Source: Paenibacillus durus ATCC 35681
Lineage (GTDB): Bacteria; Bacillota; Bacilli; Paenibacillales; Paenibacillaceae
Assembly (NCBI RefSeq): GCF_000993825.1
Contig: NZ_CP011114.1
Coordinates: forward strand, 2,294,001 to 2,358,000
Direction of reading: 5' to 3'
DNA: 64,000 nucleotides
The notes under the pieces are model-generated. The model had not been told where the DNA came from. It worked only from the letters and a program-made list of their open reading frames with translations, and made no database searches. Shown piece by piece: positions 42,414 through 52,110 of the stretch; position 1 is the stretch's first letter; each line of letters begins with the position of its first letter. A program made the translations under genes and the position numbers.

Positions 42414-42670
42414 ATATGCTTTGATGCCCTAAAGCGGCCCGGAAAAGTCCAACTACCCGCTGCGGTTCTCTCTAACACTTCCACCCATTTCATGACAAGT
42501 GTCGACATACATAAACAAAAAAATCGAGCTGTTTCCCCAATTTTCGTTGTCAGTCTCGGTTATTATTGGGTAATGGATTAAAAAGAACGATCTTGAAAAG
42601 ACTAACGAATGAAGATATGATGGTTAAGATTGGACACAAAAATTTCACACCATTCGAAGGAGATGGAACT
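42414..42670. other. Intergenic upstream of ldh
   Basis: No separate gene. AAGGAG at about 42657 serves ldh. A weak AAATTTCACA lies near 42640; it is not a convincing Rex box. Confidence 0.4.
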
Positions 42671-43600
42671 ATGGCCCCCCCTTTCAAACCAAATCGAGTT
42701 GTCGTTATCGGTACCGGAGCAGTCGGTACAACGACAGCCTACACCCTGCTGCTGCGCCGCCGCATGCCTGAACTTGTACTCATTGATGTTAATCACCAAA
42801 AGGCGCTTGGCGAAGCGCTCGATATGAACCACGGCATGCCTTTTGCGGGTGGTGTAAAATTGTGGGCCGGAACCTACGAAGACTGCCGGGATGCGGATAT
42901 TATTATCGTCACCGCAGGCGCTTCACAGAAGCCTGGCGAAACACGCATTGATCTTCTGCGCAAGAACATTTCAATCTTCCGGGATATTATCCAAAAGATT
43001 ACGAAATATAATTCGCACGCCATTTTACTAATTGCAACTAATCCGGTCGATATTCTCGCTTACGCCACGCTGGAAATCAGCGGCTTCGACCGCAGACGCG
43101 TTATCGGTTCCGGGACTGTGCTGGACAGCGCCCGTTTCCGTTACCTGATCGGGAAGCATAAAGAGATCGACCCGCGTAGCATTCACGGTTCCATCATCGG
43201 CGAGCACGGCGACTCCGAGGTTCCCGTATGGAGCCTTGCCAACATCAGCGGCGGCATCGAGCTCGGCTTTAACGATGAAGCCCGGGAAGAAATTTACCAA
43301 AATACGAAAAACGCCGCTTATGAAATTATTAACGCCAAAGGAGCAACGTCTTACGCCATCGCGCTCGCGCTGGACCGGATCGTAGAAGCCATCCTCAGCA
43401 ACGAAGGAGCCGTGCTGAACGTTTCTACACTCCTGAACAACTATAACGGCGTGTCAGATGTATTCCTCGGTGCTCCATGCATTGTGGACCGTTCCGGGGT
43501 TCGCGAAGTGCTGAAGATGCCGCTGAGCGAAGAAGAGCAAGCGCTGTTCCAGCAATCTGCCGAGAAGCTTAAGGCCGAAATCGCGAAGCTGGAGCTGTAA
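42671..43600 (+). CDS. ldh: L-lactate dehydrogenase
   Basis: 309 residues from ATG 42671 (AAGGAG upstream). Reduces pyruvate to L-lactate with NADH. GTGAVGTTTAYTL binds NAD; AGASQKPGETR is the substrate loop; ATNPVD and IGEHGDSEVPVWS hold the catalytic Asp/His region. The Gln in the SQKPGETR loop is the LDH hallmark (malate enzymes have Arg). Single gene with its own terminator. Confidence 0.95.
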   Translation: MAPPFKPNRVVVIGTGAVGTTTAYTLLLRRRMPELVLIDVNHQKALGEALDMNHGMPFAGGVKLWAGTYEDCRDADIIIVTAGASQKPGETRIDLLRKNISIFRDIIQKITKYNSHAILLIATNPVDILAYATLEISGFDRRRVIGSGTVLDSARFRYLIGKHKEIDPRSIHGSIIGEHGDSEVPVWSLANISGGIELGFNDEAREEIYQNTKNAAYEIINAKGATSYAIALALDRIVEAILSNEGAVLNVSTLLNNYNGVSDVFLGAPCIVDRSGVREVLKMPLSEEEQALFQQSAEKLKAEIAKLEL

Positions 43601-43634
43601 GTCAAACGGCGCTGCACCAAGCAGCATAAATAGA

Positions 43635-43676
43635 AGAAGCCGCCAAGCGTATAACTGCAAGGGGCTTCTTTTTTAA
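43635..43676. terminator. Terminator after ldh
   Basis: AAGAAGCC / GGCTTCTT stem with TTTTTT tail on the plus strand; the AA-rich other side may serve the convergent gene. Confidence 0.75.
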
Positions 43677-43699
43677 CGTTCAATATAACAGATGATTGC

Positions 43700-44797
43700 C
43701 TATTCCTCGGTGGGTCCTTCTTCATCCCCTGCCCATTTTTTATCCAGAAGCCTGTCCGCCAACTGTGCAAAGGGCTCCGGCTGCAGCAGCTCCACAGGCG
43801 AAAATCCTTTGTCAAAAGTAAAAGAAGAGCCCTCAATCACAAGCGCATAGCGGTCGCCGAACGTGGCAATATGGACCTTGTCCCCATAATCCGCCAGGAA
43901 CCCTTTGACATAGGTGTCGCCAATTTTGAATTTCAGTTCGATTTCCGGCTTGATATCAATAATCCGCGAAGCCGCCTCGATCACTTCCTCAGGCTCCCAC
44001 TTATGCTGAATGTCGCGCTTCTCGCTTGCGGCCCAAAGCTCCAGATCACGCTCGGTCTGCTGTCGCTCTTCATGGGTCTCGTCCGGCCATTTGGTCTCCA
44101 CGTAGCTCTGTACATACCCCATAACCTGGTCGTTCACAATTTCGGGAATCGACTGCTCATAGGTAACGAACTTCAGAAAATCCTCAAAGTAACGGGCATG
44201 CGAAGACTGGTGGATTTTTAGTTCCCATTCCTCGAACATGCCTTCCTCCAGCATATAAGGATATTGAATCGACTTCATGTTGCGGGCGCTGATCGCCATT
44301 TCTACCTCGCTAATCAGACTGCGCTCATCGGAAATACGGGCAATTTTGGACTCGAAATCGCATTTCATAATGAACACGAACGGGTCATCGCCATGGGTGC
44401 GCAGCACGGCTTGGGAAAGAATAAGCGCCCCTCCGCGAACGGCGCTCGTATCCAGATAACTTCGGACCAGATCGTCACCGAATTGATGGAAGGATTCCAC
44501 ATCTTCCGCCGCGCGCAGCCGCGTAAGCTGATTGAAGTTTGGATTACTGTCAAGGTCATATCCTGGCTCCACCAGAAAGCGTCCGATCTTGGTCGGCGCC
44601 TGCTCCGAGTTCGGATTTTTCTCCACCTTGCGCTTGACTATCCGTGAAAACTCCCCATCCAGAAACTTCTTGATGTCGCTATGCTCATACTCTTCCTCAT
44701 CCAAAGTCTGGTAATGCTTGTACGATTTCGCGCCTTGCCCCTCATTTCCTTCCACTTGAATCACATAAAAGGACAGAAATTGGACATTGAATTTCAT
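43700..44797 (-). CDS. DUF3900-like hypothetical protein
   Basis: 365 residues, soluble. It begins with MKFNVQFLSFYVIQVEG and has a long acidic, helical middle (DETHEERQQTERDLELWAASEK) and a beta-rich C-terminus. Resembles Firmicute proteins listed as DUF3900 (from memory, moderate certainty); overall layout also recalls nucleoid-associated NdpA-like proteins. No enzymatic motif. The ATG follows AGAGG. Convergent with ldh. Confidence 0.65.
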   Translation of the reverse strand: MKFNVQFLSFYVIQVEGNEGQGAKSYKHYQTLDEEEYEHSDIKKFLDGEFSRIVKRKVEKNPNSEQAPTKIGRFLVEPGYDLDSNPNFNQLTRLRAAEDVESFHQFGDDLVRSYLDTSAVRGGALILSQAVLRTHGDDPFVFIMKCDFESKIARISDERSLISEVEMAISARNMKSIQYPYMLEEGMFEEWELKIHQSSHARYFEDFLKFVTYEQSIPEIVNDQVMGYVQSYVETKWPDETHEERQQTERDLELWAASEKRDIQHKWEPEEVIEAASRIIDIKPEIELKFKIGDTYVKGFLADYGDKVHIATFGDRYALVIEGSSFTFDKGFSPVELLQPEPFAQLADRLLDKKWAGDEEGPTEE

Positions 44798-44851
44798 CTT
44801 CTGCAACCTCTTTCCTGTTCACCGTTCGTCGGCATGCTGTCATGTTATCTA

Positions 44852-45760
44852 TTATAGCTGGAGCTGCAGGCGGGACATGGCCTCTTCTTTTTCCCTGTCC
44901 GTGATATGGGTGTACACCGTTGTCGTCTGTATGGAGGAATGTCCGAGCAGCTCCTGCACGGTCCGCAAATCCGCGCCCTTCCGCAGCAGCATCGTGGCAA
45001 AGGAGTGCCGCAATTTATGGCTGGAAAAAGAACGCCGGCGGGCAGCCGGAATTCCGCTCTGGAAGCGCTGAAAGGTCTCGGAAGCAATGCCCTGAATGGC
45101 CCGGATCGAGAGCCTGCGCCCTTTTTGCGAAATGAACATCGCCTCTTCCCTGCTTCCGCGCCACGGCGTCAGCCGTTCTGCAAGAGCAATGTCCAGGTAG
45201 GGAGCGACATCCCCGGGTACGGGAACATTCCGCCATTTCCGGCCTTTGCCGAACACGCGGAGCATGCGCCGCTCCGGATGATAGTCTCCCAGATTCAATG
45301 TATGTACCTCCCCGACGCGCAGACCCATATAAGCCATCAGCAAAAAAACGGCCAGATTCCGCTCTTTATATTTGCCGTCCACTTTTGCGAGAAACCGCCG
45401 AATGTCGTCCTCGTCCAGATAGACCGGCTCCCGGTTCTTCTCGGTCTTGGACTTTTTGATGCCCGCTGCGGGATTGCCGGTCAGCAGTTCAAGCTCAATC
45501 AGTGATTTGAAAAAGCAGCTAACGGAAGCGTGCTTGCGGTTCCTTGTCGTATCGCTGACTCCACGTTCGCGCATGGAGGTAAGGAAGGAGATTACGTGCA
45601 GCTTTTTGACGGTGTTCAGCGTTTTCCCGTTCAGACTGTTCAAGAACTGCCGCACATCGGCAAGATACGATTTCTGGGTATAGGCCGTGTAGCCCGCGTC
45701 CTTCATCCAGACGATAAAGGCTTCGAGTTCTTCTTCATATCCCAGTAGAGCTTCGTCCAT
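44852..45760 (-). CDS. Tyrosine recombinase, XerC/XerD-like
   Basis: 302 residues: N-terminal SAM-like core-binding domain (about 10-100) and a catalytic domain with R in GLRVGEVHTL, K in GKGRKWRNVPV, HxxR in SHKLRHSFAT, H in LLGHSSI and the nucleophile Y in TTVYTHI. Size and lack of insertions fit Xer-type enzymes that resolve chromosome dimers or plasmid multimers. No adjacent mobile element or att repeat was seen. GGAGGAGG precedes the ATG. Confidence 0.9.
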   Translation of the reverse strand: MDEALLGYEEELEAFIVWMKDAGYTAYTQKSYLADVRQFLNSLNGKTLNTVKKLHVISFLTSMRERGVSDTTRNRKHASVSCFFKSLIELELLTGNPAAGIKKSKTEKNREPVYLDEDDIRRFLAKVDGKYKERNLAVFLLMAYMGLRVGEVHTLNLGDYHPERRMLRVFGKGRKWRNVPVPGDVAPYLDIALAERLTPWRGSREEAMFISQKGRRLSIRAIQGIASETFQRFQSGIPAARRRSFSSHKLRHSFATMLLRKGADLRTVQELLGHSSIQTTTVYTHITDREKEEAMSRLQLQL

Positions 45761-45810
45761 CCAAGCTGCCTCCTCCCTTGTTTCGACCCCTTATTATAGC
45801 AGATCCTAGC

Positions 45811-46722
45811 TTAACCGTGAACGCCTTGCCGCTGCCACCCTAAGGCATGCTGCCGCACCGTTTCCATAAACGCATCTAGCGCAGGAGATTTCCATTTCTT
45901 CCGGTGATAGGCAACCTGAGTCGCCACCCGCTGGGATTCGTCATCCCAGTTGAGCCGCGCCATAGTGCCTTCTGCAAGCTCTTTCTGTACCGTTACGAGC
46001 GGCAAAAAAGAAATACCCAGACCGGCCATGACGCACTGCTTGATCGCTTCGATGCTCCAGAACTCCAGCTTCGGGTCCGGGTACACTCCATGCGCATTCA
46101 AATGCTGCTCGAACAGCAGCCGGTACGAACAGCCCGTCTCGGTATGCAGAATCGTCTCCTCTTTAAGATCGGACGGCTGGGCCTTGGAACGATGGGCCAA
46201 GCGGTGATTCACCGGAGCGACCAGCGCCATTTCCTCGTGTACCAGCGTCTCGATATGAAGATCCTTGTCTTCCCGCTCGGGCTCCAGCAGAAATGCCAGA
46301 TCCAGCTCGCCCGACCGGATCATCTCCAGCAGCTCCCAGCAGTAACCGGGCTTCAGAATCATTTCCACCTGAGGGAACCTCCCTCTAAATTCGCGGATAA
46401 TACCGGGGAGCCGAAAAGCCGCCAGGGATTCGGGCGCGCCGATCTTGAGCGATCCGCCGATGCCGCTTTGCGAGCGCAGCGCGTTCTCGGCCATCGCATG
46501 CATTTTGGAAATCTCCTGGGCATATGGCAGCAGGCGGCGTCCGGCGTCGGTTAAAGTGATTTTCTTGCCGATCCGGTCAAACAGCGGCTGGCCCAGTTCA
46601 TTCTCGAGCGTCTGGATTTGTGCCGTAATGCTGGACTGGGCGTAATCAAGCTTCTGAGCCGCCCGCGTGAAGCTGCCTGCTTCCACCACGACCAGAAAAG
46701 TAAAAAGATGCCGGGATTCCAT
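45811..46722 (-). CDS. LysR family transcriptional regulator
   Basis: 303 residues. Winged HTH MESRHLFTFLVVVEAGSFTRAAQKLDYAQSSITAQIQTLENELGQPLFDR (1-50 region), then the effector-binding fold (ESLAAFRLPGIIREF and AFLLEPERED). ATG 46722 follows AAGGGAG. Divergent from the amino-acid permease, with 117 bases between, so it probably controls that gene. Confidence 0.92.
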   Translation of the reverse strand: MESRHLFTFLVVVEAGSFTRAAQKLDYAQSSITAQIQTLENELGQPLFDRIGKKITLTDAGRRLLPYAQEISKMHAMAENALRSQSGIGGSLKIGAPESLAAFRLPGIIREFRGRFPQVEMILKPGYCWELLEMIRSGELDLAFLLEPEREDKDLHIETLVHEEMALVAPVNHRLAHRSKAQPSDLKEETILHTETGCSYRLLFEQHLNAHGVYPDPKLEFWSIEAIKQCVMAGLGISFLPLVTVQKELAEGTMARLNWDDESQRVATQVAYHRKKWKSPALDAFMETVRQHALGWQRQGVHG

Positions 46723-46839
46723 CGGCATGCTCCCTTCCATCGGAATTTTGAATGGATGGTATCTAAACATTCCGTTTTTCCAATAGAACCATTATCTGAT
46801 ACTCTGAAATAAAAGACAAGAAAGGCTGGATGAAATTTA

Positions 46840-48153
46840 ATGAATGAGTCCAATTCCCTGCAAAATCATATCGGGATGCCGCAGGCGATCGCCCTTTATA
46901 TCGGTGCGGTGCTGGGATCGGGGGTTCTGATCGTTCCCGGACTGGCGGCGGAAATGGCAGGGCCCGCTTCGCTGCTCGCATGGGGATTCATGACGCTGCT
47001 GATTCTGCCGATGGCGCTCTCGATGGGCCTGCTCTCCGCTAAATTTCCAAACGCCGGGGGCGTATCCCATTTTGTAACGCTCGCTTTTGGAGAACGCGCC
47101 GGCACGCTGGTCGGCTGGTTCTTCCTGATGTCCGTCCCGATCGGGGCTCCCGTAGCCGCTCTGACCGGAGCGGGCTATATGTCCGCCGCCATGGGCTGGG
47201 GAGAACCGGCGCGAATCGTGCTGGCCGCCGCAATGGTCATTGCCGGCCTCGCAATGAACTGGGTCGGCATGCAGCTCGCCGGCAAAGTGCAAATCGCCGT
47301 CGTGCTCGCCATCGTTGTCGTGCTCGTCTTCGCTTTTGCTGCGGCGCTGCCCCGGATGGACAGCACCGCCTTTACGCCATTTGTCCCGCACGGCTGGATG
47401 AATGTCGGCAAGGCGACGGCGATTCTGTTCTGGTGCTTTATCGGCTGGGAAGCGGTGTCCCATCTGTCCGAGGAATTTAAGGACCCGCAGCGGGCAGCGG
47501 TCAAGGGCGTGACCATTGCCGCCATTATTGTCGGCGTACTCTATTTCCTGACAGCGCTGGCCGTCGTCGGTACGCAAAGTTATCTTAGAGGAAGCTCCTC
47601 CTCGCTGGTCTGGATGATCAGCCGTCCGCTTGGGCAATGGGGCGGAATGGTCGCCGGTCTTACGGGACTGTTCATCTGCACCGCCACGATTATCGCTTAT
47701 GTCGGCGCCGCTTCAAGGGTGGCCTATGCAATGGCCCGCCAGGGGCACGCCCCTCAGTGGATGAGCCGAATGTCCGGCCGGTTTCATACGCCGATCGGCG
47801 CGCTGGGCTTTCTCCTGCTGTGCTTTACAACAGTGATGACGCTGTACGGCAGCGGACTTGTATCGCTTACCACCCTGATCACCTTCCCGAACGCTACCTT
47901 TATCCTGACTTATATCGGCGGCTGCGCTGCGGGAATCCGGCTGCTCAAAGGCAGCCGGTCCGGGGTAATCATCAGCTGGATTTCCTTTGCCGCGACGGCG
48001 GCGGTCTTCCCGTTTACAGGCATGGCCATTGCTTATCCATGCATCGTCATTGCTTTTTATTTGGGTTTTACTTTCTACAAGAAACGTAAGAACCCGCTTA
48101 AACTTCAAGCGGTCCCGGCAAATCGTTCGGATCAACGGACCGAAGTTTCCTGA
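46840..48153 (+). CDS. APC-family amino-acid permease (YjeH-like)
   Basis: 437 residues, 12 membrane helices. GAVLGSGVLIVPGLAAEMAGPASLLAW is the TM1 unwound-helix motif of APC proteins; GVSHFVTLAFGERAGTLVGW and WCFIGWEAVSHLSEEFKDP fit the YjeH group, which exports methionine and branched amino acids in E. coli. Direction and substrate here are inferred. Likely under the divergent LysR regulator. Confidence 0.88.
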   Translation: MNESNSLQNHIGMPQAIALYIGAVLGSGVLIVPGLAAEMAGPASLLAWGFMTLLILPMALSMGLLSAKFPNAGGVSHFVTLAFGERAGTLVGWFFLMSVPIGAPVAALTGAGYMSAAMGWGEPARIVLAAAMVIAGLAMNWVGMQLAGKVQIAVVLAIVVVLVFAFAAALPRMDSTAFTPFVPHGWMNVGKATAILFWCFIGWEAVSHLSEEFKDPQRAAVKGVTIAAIIVGVLYFLTALAVVGTQSYLRGSSSSLVWMISRPLGQWGGMVAGLTGLFICTATIIAYVGAASRVAYAMARQGHAPQWMSRMSGRFHTPIGALGFLLLCFTTVMTLYGSGLVSLTTLITFPNATFILTYIGGCAAGIRLLKGSRSGVIISWISFAATAAVFPFTGMAIAYPCIVIAFYLGFTFYKKRKNPLKLQAVPANRSDQRTEVS

Positions 48154-48167
48154 AATAAGGCTATTAC

Positions 48168-48217
48168 AAAAGCCAACGGCAGAGCATCGTATGAAGCTCT
48201 GCCGTTGGCTTTTTTTA
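48168..48217 (+). terminator. Terminator after the permease
   Basis: AAAGCCAACGGCAGAGC pairs with GCTCTGCCGTTGGCTTT, followed by TTTTT. Confidence 0.95.
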
Positions 48218-48321
48218 TTGGGGTGCCATAACCCAGTTTACTTATCCCAATTTACCAGTTTAACGGGATTTTGACCCGCAGCGGTTCGGCATCCTTGCCA
48301 GCCGGATGGTTAACCTCATTC

Positions 48322-48355
48322 ATTAGTTAACATAATAATTATTATGTTAACTAAT
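48322..48355. repeat. Perfect 34-base palindrome
   Basis: Left arm ATTAGTTAACATAATAA is followed without spacer by its exact reverse complement. It lies about 90 bases before the PQQ-propeller gene, as an operator would; there is no T-run or GC core for a terminator. Confidence 0.75.
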
Positions 48356-48445
48356 TTCACCTTGTGGTTTTATTTCCCATATATAGAAACTTTACTTGCG
48401 TCTCAGGAGTCAAATACATAAAAGAATAACAAGGAGATGAAATTA

Positions 48446-49762
48446 TTGAAAAAAACAGCTTATATTCTGAACACATTGCTCGCCGCAGCCCTGTTTACCA
48501 CCGGTGACGGTCTTTACGGACACATCGCCGCGGCAGATACCGCACATGGAAATAACTCTTCTGTTTCCGCCGCAGCCGACTCCGCAACTCCTACGCTTAA
48601 GCCCCTTTGGCATGCACAAACGAACGAAAGCGGACTTTATGATAAGCATGCCCCCGTGTCAAACAGCCTTGTATATTATGCCGCAAGCGGCAAGCTCATA
48701 GCGGCAGATCTCGCGACAGGCAAGGTGAAATGGTCCATTCCGGGAGGGCAGTATCCCGAAGTAATAACCAACAACTCCGTCTTATACATTACAAGCGGCG
48801 GCAATCTGGTGTGTGCGGATGCCCGAAACGGGAAGATAACCTGGAAAGCAAAAGGGATCAACCCCTTTTCAGAGGTCGGAGCGCATGCCGAACTTGTAAG
48901 TGGGACCTTGATTTATTTTAACGAGAACGGTGGACTCGCTGCCTATAATCCTTCTAACGGCAAGAAAAAATGGGAGAACAAAGCATTGCCTATGTACGCA
49001 AGCTCCCTGATCGGCCAATATGACGGTGTACTCATAGTATCCAGTACGGTCGATAATTACCGGACCCAATTTTTCGGCCTTGATCCCGCTACCGGCAAAA
49101 AACTTTGGAGAACCGAGGGCATTTACTCCTTCCTCGCCTACCGGAACGGACAGCTTATGATGCGCCGGCTGCCAAACCTTTCAACGGTTAGCGGAGGAGT
49201 CGCTGCTCCCGGTTATTTGGTCACTTTCGTTCAACTGAATCCCCGAACTGGAAAGGTGACCGGAACGGAGAACTACACTCCGCTTCATGATATAAGCCGA
49301 CTCGGCAACAGCTATACCGCCATTGTGGGCCCCTATCTCTATACCGCCGACGGCAATCTCGACAAGAACGAAACCATCCTTCGCCGCTATACTTTAGGCC
49401 AAGACAGCAATGCCAAACCTGTCAGCTATGAACAGAATGGAAAATGGTTGTCCGGTCCGGAAAACGGCATGGCCTTCTTTTCACAGGGAACTGAATTGAC
49501 CGGTGTCAAACTTAGTAAGCATAGTATAAGATCCTACGGCCGCTTTCCTAGTCCCGTTACCCGTGTTCAAGCCATAGGTAAGGGCGTGTTCGCTAGTTTG
49601 GACAACGGAGACATTTACTTGATCGAGGCTGCGACGGGCAAAAGTCTCGGACGTATCGCAACGAACGCCACCGAGATCGGCAATGCATATGTGGTGAACG
49701 ATGTACTACTCATTCAGACGAACAAGGGATTATTCGCCGCCACCCTTCCGAAACCGTTATAA
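48446..49762 (+). CDS. Secreted PQQ-like beta-propeller protein
   Basis: 438 residues. Signal peptide ends near HIAAADT. Mature part has repeated blades with GKVKWSIPGG, GKITWKAKG, GKKKWENKA and GKKLWRTEG, the W-containing repeat of PQQ-like/YVTN-type propellers (BamB-like). No metal or quinone-binding residues are apparent, so a binding or scaffold role is likely. AAGGAG abuts the ATG at 48437, so the TTG at 48446 is taken as start. A perfect palindrome upstream may control it. Confidence 0.85.
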   Translation: MKKTAYILNTLLAAALFTTGDGLYGHIAAADTAHGNNSSVSAAADSATPTLKPLWHAQTNESGLYDKHAPVSNSLVYYAASGKLIAADLATGKVKWSIPGGQYPEVITNNSVLYITSGGNLVCADARNGKITWKAKGINPFSEVGAHAELVSGTLIYFNENGGLAAYNPSNGKKKWENKALPMYASSLIGQYDGVLIVSSTVDNYRTQFFGLDPATGKKLWRTEGIYSFLAYRNGQLMMRRLPNLSTVSGGVAAPGYLVTFVQLNPRTGKVTGTENYTPLHDISRLGNSYTAIVGPYLYTADGNLDKNETILRRYTLGQDSNAKPVSYEQNGKWLSGPENGMAFFSQGTELTGVKLSKHSIRSYGRFPSPVTRVQAIGKGVFASLDNGDIYLIEAATGKSLGRIATNATEIGNAYVVNDVLLIQTNKGLFAATLPKPL

Positions 49763-49829
49763 TATCCATAAAATGGGGTAAATCCGCCCGTCCACTTCAT
49801 CATCCACAAGAATAAAAATCGCTCAAATC

Positions 49830-49866
49830 AAAAACAGCGTATAATTTATGTTATACGCTGTTTTTT
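49830..49866 (+). terminator. Terminator after the propeller gene
   Basis: AAAACAGCGTATAA pairs with TTATACGCTGTTTT and ends in T-run. Confidence 0.9.
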
Positions 49867-50070
49867 CGCGGCATAAATGACCGTTTTTTTGATCATTTTA
49901 CGGCCTTGATTCATTAACACAAACATATCCACAAATCTTTTTAGCTATAGGGATCATTCTAGGGATTTCAGGACAAATGCGTGTTAAAATGTCTGAAAGG
50001 ATTCAAAGTAAGAATACCGCGTGGCTCCTTTTTCATGAAAGCAGATACATACTTTGGGGAGGAATATGAT

Positions 50071-50778
50071 ATGGAGAGACCTATGATAGGGATTTTACCT
50101 TTGTATGATAAGGACAAAGAAAGCTACTGGATGCTGCCAGGTTATATGAAAGGGATTGAAGATGCTGGTGGAATTCCGTTCATGTTGCCATTAACCTCGG
50201 ATATAGAGATCATTACAAAAATAGCAAATAGGTTTGATGGCTTTCTCTTTACAGGTGGACATGACGTTAATCCCGAAATTTACGGTGAGAACGTAGAAGA
50301 GGTTTGCGGGGAAATGTGTAAAGAGCGGGATGATATGGAGACAGCTCTATTTAAACAAGTAGTAGATTTGGATAAACCCGCATTTGGGATCTGCCGTGGG
50401 ATACAGTTGTTTAACGCCTTGCTTGGCGGAACTCTATATCAGGATATTCCAACTCAGCTAAGATCTGAAGTTGAACACAAACAAGTACCTCCATATACTA
50501 AGCCAGTTCACAATGTTTACATAGAAAAGGGAAACCCACTTTACCATATTATTCAAACCGAATCTTTAAAAGTAAATAGCTACCATCATCAGGGGATTAA
50601 GCAGCTATCTGAGCAATTACTTTCCGTTGCGGAAGCTGAAGATGGACTAATAGAAGCTGTTATTATGCCGCAAAAAAAGTTTATCTTCGCTGTTCAGTGG
50701 CATCCGGAATTTAACTACAAATTGGATGATTATAACTTTAGATTATTTGAGGAATTTGTAAGATCATGTGAGAATTAA
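50071..50778 (+). CDS. Class I amidotransferase-fold hydrolase (PuuD/peptidase C26 family)
   Basis: 235 residues from ATG 50071 (GGGAGG upstream). FLFTGGHDVNPEIYGE, the nucleophile Cys in FGICRGIQLFNALLGG, YHHQGIK and the His/Glu in VQWHPEF mark gamma-glutamyl-GABA hydrolase-type enzymes. Hydrolyses gamma-glutamyl amides; here there are no putrescine-pathway neighbours, so substrate is open. More AT-rich than most genes around it. Confidence 0.9.
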   Translation: MERPMIGILPLYDKDKESYWMLPGYMKGIEDAGGIPFMLPLTSDIEIITKIANRFDGFLFTGGHDVNPEIYGENVEEVCGEMCKERDDMETALFKQVVDLDKPAFGICRGIQLFNALLGGTLYQDIPTQLRSEVEHKQVPPYTKPVHNVYIEKGNPLYHIIQTESLKVNSYHHQGIKQLSEQLLSVAEAEDGLIEAVIMPQKKFIFAVQWHPEFNYKLDDYNFRLFEEFVRSCEN

Positions 50779-50805
50779 GGAGTTAAACTTGTTTCCGCTC
50801 GTCCC

Positions 50806-50856
50806 AAACAAACAGGTACCGACCTTTTCATAGAAGAAATCCGTACCTGTTTGTTT
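50806..50856. terminator. Bidirectional terminator, convergent genes
   Basis: AAACAAACAGGTAC pairs with GTACCTGTTTGTTT around a 23-base loop; T-rich on both strands. Confidence 0.8.
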
Positions 50857-50872
50857 CATCTTTTGCAATTCT

Positions 50873-51889
50873 TTAGGAATTCAGAGTTTGTGGCTGTACC
50901 GTAGCTTGTTCATCTAATTTCAGCTGTAGTAGCTGCCCGGCATGGGTCAATCCGGCACCAAAACCATACATAAGAATCCAATCCCCATTTTTCACTTTTC
51001 CATCGCGAATGCCAAGGTCAAAAGATAAAGGAATGGTCGCAGCCGAGGTATTCCCGAAGTTGACCAAGCTGTACAGCGTCTTTTCCATCGGGTGGCCTAT
51101 TTTTTCACAGATCGGCTCGATGATCCGCAAATTGGCGCTATGAGGGATAAACCAGTCCACTTTATCTATAGTCATTTCCGTTTTATTCAAAATTTCTTTA
51201 ATACCACCAGGAATATTTCTAACCACCCATCGAAAAACTTCTCGGCCATTTTGGACAATGCACCCTGTATCTACCAATTCAATACCATTGACCTTATTCG
51301 CCAAACCGGTACGATACACATGATGCGCCCCGCTCCCGTCACTTCCCATATGATATCCAATGAAGCTATTAAAATGGTCATCTCTTTCAACTAGTACGGC
51401 GCCGGCTCCATCACCAAATAAAATGCAGGTGGTTCGATCGGTGTAATCCGTTATTTTGGACATGGTATCCGCGCCGATGACCAGAATTTTGCCGTGAAGC
51501 CCAGATGAAATCATACTGTGTGCCGTATGCAAAGCATATACAAATCCGGAGCATGCCGCACTTATATCTATTGCTCCCGTCTGAGCGATATGTAATCGAT
51601 TCTGCACAAGGCTGGCAACCGATGGAAACGAAAAATCCGGCGTACTGGTTGCTACAATCACCATATCCACATCTTCAACCGTTTTATTGAATCGCTGAAT
51701 CAAATTTTTTACGGCAGCCACACATAAATCACTGGTAAATTCATCAGGATGGCTAATTCTGCGTTCTTCAATACCCGTTCTTTGAATGATCCATTCATTA
51801 TTCGTATCAACCCTACGCTCCAAATCAAAATTGGTTAGTCTCTTTTCGGGCACATAAGTCCCAATAGCGGTTATTCTCGCCCCTGCCAT
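50873..51889 (-). CDS. fabH: Beta-ketoacyl-ACP synthase III
   Basis: 338 residues. Condenses acyl-CoA with malonyl-ACP to start fatty acid synthesis. Catalytic C113 in DISAACSGF, His in WFIPHSAN and Asn in NFGNTSAA are all present. It is alone, without fabD/F/G or acpP, so it is probably a second, specialised copy (as with the FabH pairs in Bacillus) or serves a secondary pathway. Divergent from the secreted subtilisin. Confidence 0.9.
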   Translation of the reverse strand: MAGARITAIGTYVPEKRLTNFDLERRVDTNNEWIIQRTGIEERRISHPDEFTSDLCVAAVKNLIQRFNKTVEDVDMVIVATSTPDFSFPSVASLVQNRLHIAQTGAIDISAACSGFVYALHTAHSMISSGLHGKILVIGADTMSKITDYTDRTTCILFGDGAGAVLVERDDHFNSFIGYHMGSDGSGAHHVYRTGLANKVNGIELVDTGCIVQNGREVFRWVVRNIPGGIKEILNKTEMTIDKVDWFIPHSANLRIIEPICEKIGHPMEKTLYSLVNFGNTSAATIPLSFDLGIRDGKVKNGDWILMYGFGAGLTHAGQLLQLKLDEQATVQPQTLNS

Positions 51890-52110
51890 ATTTTCACCTC
51901 ACATTAATTGATAACATGATACTAGTACCTGGTGCTAATTATAGTGTAAGATGTTGGAAAAAACAATATAATTTTATATCCTGAATCTTAAATGAACCCA
52001 GAAAAAAATAGTAATTTATTTCGAATGACTAGAAGGAATTTTGATATTTGTATTTAATTAATATAAATAGAGTTTTATGTAAGAAACTAATAGTAGAGGT
52101 GGTTTAGTAA
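51890..52110. other. AT-rich divergent promoter region
   Basis: No gene. Very AT-rich from 51900 to 52090; no single promoter stands out. GAGGTGG at about 52097 serves the protease gene. Confidence 0.4.

Noticed and set aside
42630..42652. Rex (NADH-sensing) site before ldh
   Set aside because: Only one half resembles the consensus (AAATTTCACA); the other half is missing.
44852..45760. Xer-like recombinase as integrase of an integrated element
   Set aside because: No att-like direct repeats, tRNA target or phage/ICE genes adjoin it; sequence fits housekeeping Xer type.
46837..47637. Minus-strand frame of 266 codons opposite the amino-acid permease
   Set aside because: Shadow of the permease; Gly/Asp/His-rich without motif.
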